A stretch of 6,287 nucleotides of DNA from Candidatus Cloacimonadota bacterium. Lineage in GTDB: Bacteria; Cloacimonadota; Cloacimonadia; Cloacimonadales; TCS61. The stretch is from positions 1-6,287 of the forward strand of contig JAGGWC010000123.1 in the NCBI GenBank assembly GCA_021157645.1, read 5' to 3'. The notes under the pieces are model-generated. The model was not told the origin of the DNA. It saw nothing but the letters and a program-made list of their open reading frames with translations, and did not search any database. The translations under genes were made by a program, and so were the position numbers. Below, piece after piece: positions 5,233 to 6,287 of the stretch (position 1 is the stretch's first letter; each line of letters starts with the position of its first letter).

Positions 5233-5362
5233 GTTGTGCATTAAATGCACTCATAAATGTAAGCAATCAGCAGAAGTACACCTGCTTGGCTGCCCTCATT
5301 TTGAAATGAAACCTAAGCAGTTGGAGATACAGTTTTCCTATTCTGGTAAGGTTCGTAAATGA
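5204..5362 (+). CDS. Small four-cysteine protein, possible zinc binder
   Basis: A 52-residue frame fills the gap before rsmD. Cysteines at 12, 15, 19 and 30 form C-x2-C-x3-C-x10-C, the last in GCPHF, a pattern suited to one zinc ion. Lysine is abundant, and there is no signal peptide or membrane segment. Starting at ATG 5204 it overlaps the end of the TPR gene by 29 bases in another frame. Its TGA (5360-5362) overlaps the ATG of rsmD, leaving no gap in the operon. The Shine-Dalgarno before 5204 is weak, so translation probably depends on ribosomes finishing the upstream gene. A TTG at 5234, just before the first Cys, is a possible alternative start (42 residues). Support for reality is the Cys pattern and the exact ATGA junction. 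I know no established function; RNA or ribosome association would be a guess from the rsmD neighbour. Confidence 0.7.
   Translation: MSKEIKEINKLCIKCTHKCKQSAEVHLLGCPHFEMKPKQLEIQFSYSGKVRK
5348..5351 (+). promoter_or_regulatory. Ribosome binding site AAGG of rsmD
   Basis: AAGG lies within GGTAAGG (5345-5351), 7 nt before the ATG at 5359 and inside the end of the small four-cysteine gene. This supports the ATG 5359 start and coupling of the two genes. Confidence 0.55.
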
Positions 5363-5901
5363 GAATAATAACAGGAAAATTCAAGAAAGCAAATCTGTTT
5401 ACGGTTCCCGGTAAAACAGCTCGTCCAACAACAGATTACATAAAAGAAGTCATCTTCTCAATTATCTCATCTTGTAATGGTAAAAACGTTCTTGATCTCT
5501 ATGCAGGAAGTGGATCTCTCGGTTTTGAAGCACTAAGCAGAAATGCTGATTTTGTGGATTTTGTCGACTTCTCTGATAAATCCATAAAAACTATGAAACG
5601 TAATATTGAGAAATTAAAATGCACTTCCGATTGCAAAATACACAAGAAGAAAGTGAGTGCTTTTCTTAATAGTATTGATAAAAAATTCGATTTGATCTTT
5701 ATGGATCCACCCTATAATAAAGACTTGGTAAATAATACAATTGAAAAAATTGTTGATAATTTACTGCTAAACCAAAATGGATATATTGTGATCGAGCATT
5801 CTCCCAGAGAAAAATTATTAGAAAAATGGGATGTAATGACCACTTATAATAAAAATTACGGAAGCAGCGTGATAACTGTTTTGACAAATGAAAATTTGTA
5901 A
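5359..5901 (+). CDS. rsmD: 16S rRNA (guanine(966)-N2)-methyltransferase RsmD
   Basis: RsmD transfers a methyl group from S-adenosylmethionine to N2 of G966 in 16S rRNA during 30S assembly in the cytoplasm. The 180-residue length is typical. The N-terminal MRIITGKFK and ARPTTDYIKEVIFSI (21-35) are family signatures. The SAM-binding motif I is VLDLYAGSGSLGFEALSR (44-61). An acidic residue after the next strand (Asp70 in FVDF) should contact the ribose, and the catalytic N-methyltransferase motif is DPPY (116-119). The frame is complete. The start ATG 5359 overlaps the TGA of the small upstream gene as ATGA, with AAGG 7 nt before it. It closes the tightly coupled run; the next gene, cysS, is 192 bp further on behind a foldback repeat. 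The identification is confident. Confidence 0.95.
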   Translation: MRIITGKFKKANLFTVPGKTARPTTDYIKEVIFSIISSCNGKNVLDLYAGSGSLGFEALSRNADFVDFVDFSDKSIKTMKRNIEKLKCTSDCKIHKKKVSAFLNSIDKKFDLIFMDPPYNKDLVNNTIEKIVDNLLLNQNGYIVIEHSPREKLLEKWDVMTTYNKNYGSSVITVLTNENL

Positions 5902-5912
5902 GCATAACTTAA

Positions 5913-6064
5913 AGGGTTTTGTAGAATGAAAAATATTATTGTCTTTCTGAGGATGAACTTATGTGGGCTTTCATCGAAGAATCTCATTATAAGTGGAGAT
6001 CCTTCCTCAAAACAACGTGCAAGATTTATCAGGATGACAGAAATTCTTAATTATGCAAAATCCT
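5913..6064. repeat. 152-bp foldback (MITE-like) repeat between rsmD and cysS
   Basis: Imperfect complementary arms run from both ends inward. Outer pair: AGGGTTTTG (5913-5921) with CAAAATCCT (6056-6064), 8 of 9. Middle pair: TGTCTTTCTGA (5940-5950) with TCAGGATGACA (6029-6039), 9 of 11. Inner pair: AAGAATCTC (5977-5985) with GAGATCCTT (5996-6004), 8 of 9. The sequence between the arms also aligns partly. The TGTCATTCTGAG...GAAGAATCTC theme is one I recall from dispersed elements in many bacteria. There is no transposase, and target duplications are not obvious. In RNA it would form a long hairpin between rsmD and cysS without a terminal U tract. Confidence 0.7.
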
Positions 6065-6082
6065 AAAACATAATTAATTAAA

Positions 6083-6087
6083 CGGAG
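6083..6087 (+). promoter_or_regulatory. Ribosome binding site CGGAG of cysS
   Basis: CGGAG (part of AACGGAG) lies 6 nt before the ATG at 6094, a good Shine-Dalgarno at good spacing, and fixes the cysS start. I saw no convincing promoter between the foldback repeat and this site. Confidence 0.6.
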
Positions 6088-6093
6088 TTTATA

Positions 6094-6287
6094 ATGAAAA
6101 TTTATAATACACTAACAAATAAAAAAGAAGAATTTATCCCTATAGAGACAAATAAAGTAAGAATGTATGTTTGCGGACCCACTGTATATAATTATTTTCA
6201 TATTGGAAATGCTAGACCACTTATTTTCTTTGATGTTGTAAAGAATTTCTTTGAATATATTGGTAATGAAGTAACATTTGTACGAAA
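6094..6287 (+). CDS. cysS: Cysteinyl-tRNA synthetase, N-terminal part (cut by window edge)
   Basis: The enzyme joins cysteine to tRNA-Cys in the cytoplasm. Only the first 64 codons are present; the full protein is usually about 450-500 residues. The segment starts KIYNTLTNKKEEF and contains MYVCGPTVYNYFHIGNARP. Cys27 is the first of the zinc ligands that recognise the cysteine thiol, and HIGN (36-39) is the class I HIGH motif. Both sit at their normal positions close to the N-terminus. The start is supported by CGGAG 6 nt upstream. The gene may be read through from rsmD, but the 192-bp gap with a foldback element makes a separate transcript possible. The identification is firm and the frame is open at the right edge. 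Confidence 0.95.
   Translation, partial: MKIYNTLTNKKEEFIPIETNKVRMYVCGPTVYNYFHIGNARPLIFFDVVKNFFEYIGNEVTFVR

Noticed and set aside
5699..5905. Minus-strand frame inside rsmD
   Set aside because: It is the antisense of the conserved rsmD catalytic region and has no supporting features.
1..6287. CRISPR array, prophage or toxin-antitoxin or defence module
   Set aside because: No regularly spaced direct repeats, phage structural genes or toxin/antitoxin-type small gene pairs are visible in the window.

Overview
The window is AT-rich, gene-dense DNA from a bacterium that uses selenocysteine. It carries selB and a UCA-anticodon tRNA (selC) side by side and divergently transcribed, with no selA or selD in view. 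A RAYT-type transposase, a lipoprotein with a lipobox, closely packed genes with stop/start overlaps and several kinds of dispersed intergenic repeat all fit a free-living or metagenome-derived Gram-negative lineage. A Cloacimonadota-like member of the FCB group is my guess from the overall look. No marker gene here proves it.

Left part, minus strand (64-2632). A REP-associated tyrosine transposase (Y1/HUH family) lies downstream of selB. Its conserved reading frame has no good start of its own. A well-placed Shine-Dalgarno and ATG lie just upstream in another frame, joined to it by a run of eight A that contains the classic slippery heptamer A_AAA_AAG in the correct phase. A single -1 ribosomal slip, or one extra A in the transcript, would restore the N-terminus expected for the family. 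The 170 bp between this gene and selB hold nested inverted repeats.

Centre (2633-3152). A short divergent region with a plausible selB promoter leads to selC. The tRNA has a 4-nt D-loop, a long variable arm and a UCA anticodon, but its acceptor and T stems appear to stack to 12 positions, one of them an A/G mismatch, instead of the usual bacterial 13. Next comes a gene-free stretch of about 290 bp made of three different repeat-like modules, then a promoter for the next operon.

Right part, plus strand (3153-6287). A tightly coupled run encodes a glutaminyl-cyclase-like M28 lipoprotein, a membrane-anchored tandem helix-hairpin-helix protein (ComEA-like), a TPR-containing hypothetical protein, a 52-residue four-cysteine protein and RsmD (16S rRNA m2G966 methyltransferase). 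Neighbouring genes overlap by 4 to 29 bases, which suggests translational coupling. A foldback repeat of about 150 bp separates rsmD from cysS (cysteinyl-tRNA synthetase), which runs off the right edge.

The selenocysteine pair forms one functional unit (SelB delivers the tRNA from selC). The right-hand operon mixes envelope, DNA-binding and ribosome-maturation functions with no obvious shared pathway. The most unusual items are the probable frameshift signal in the transposase, the short acceptor domain of selC, the uncharacterised four-cysteine protein and the foldback element in front of cysS.
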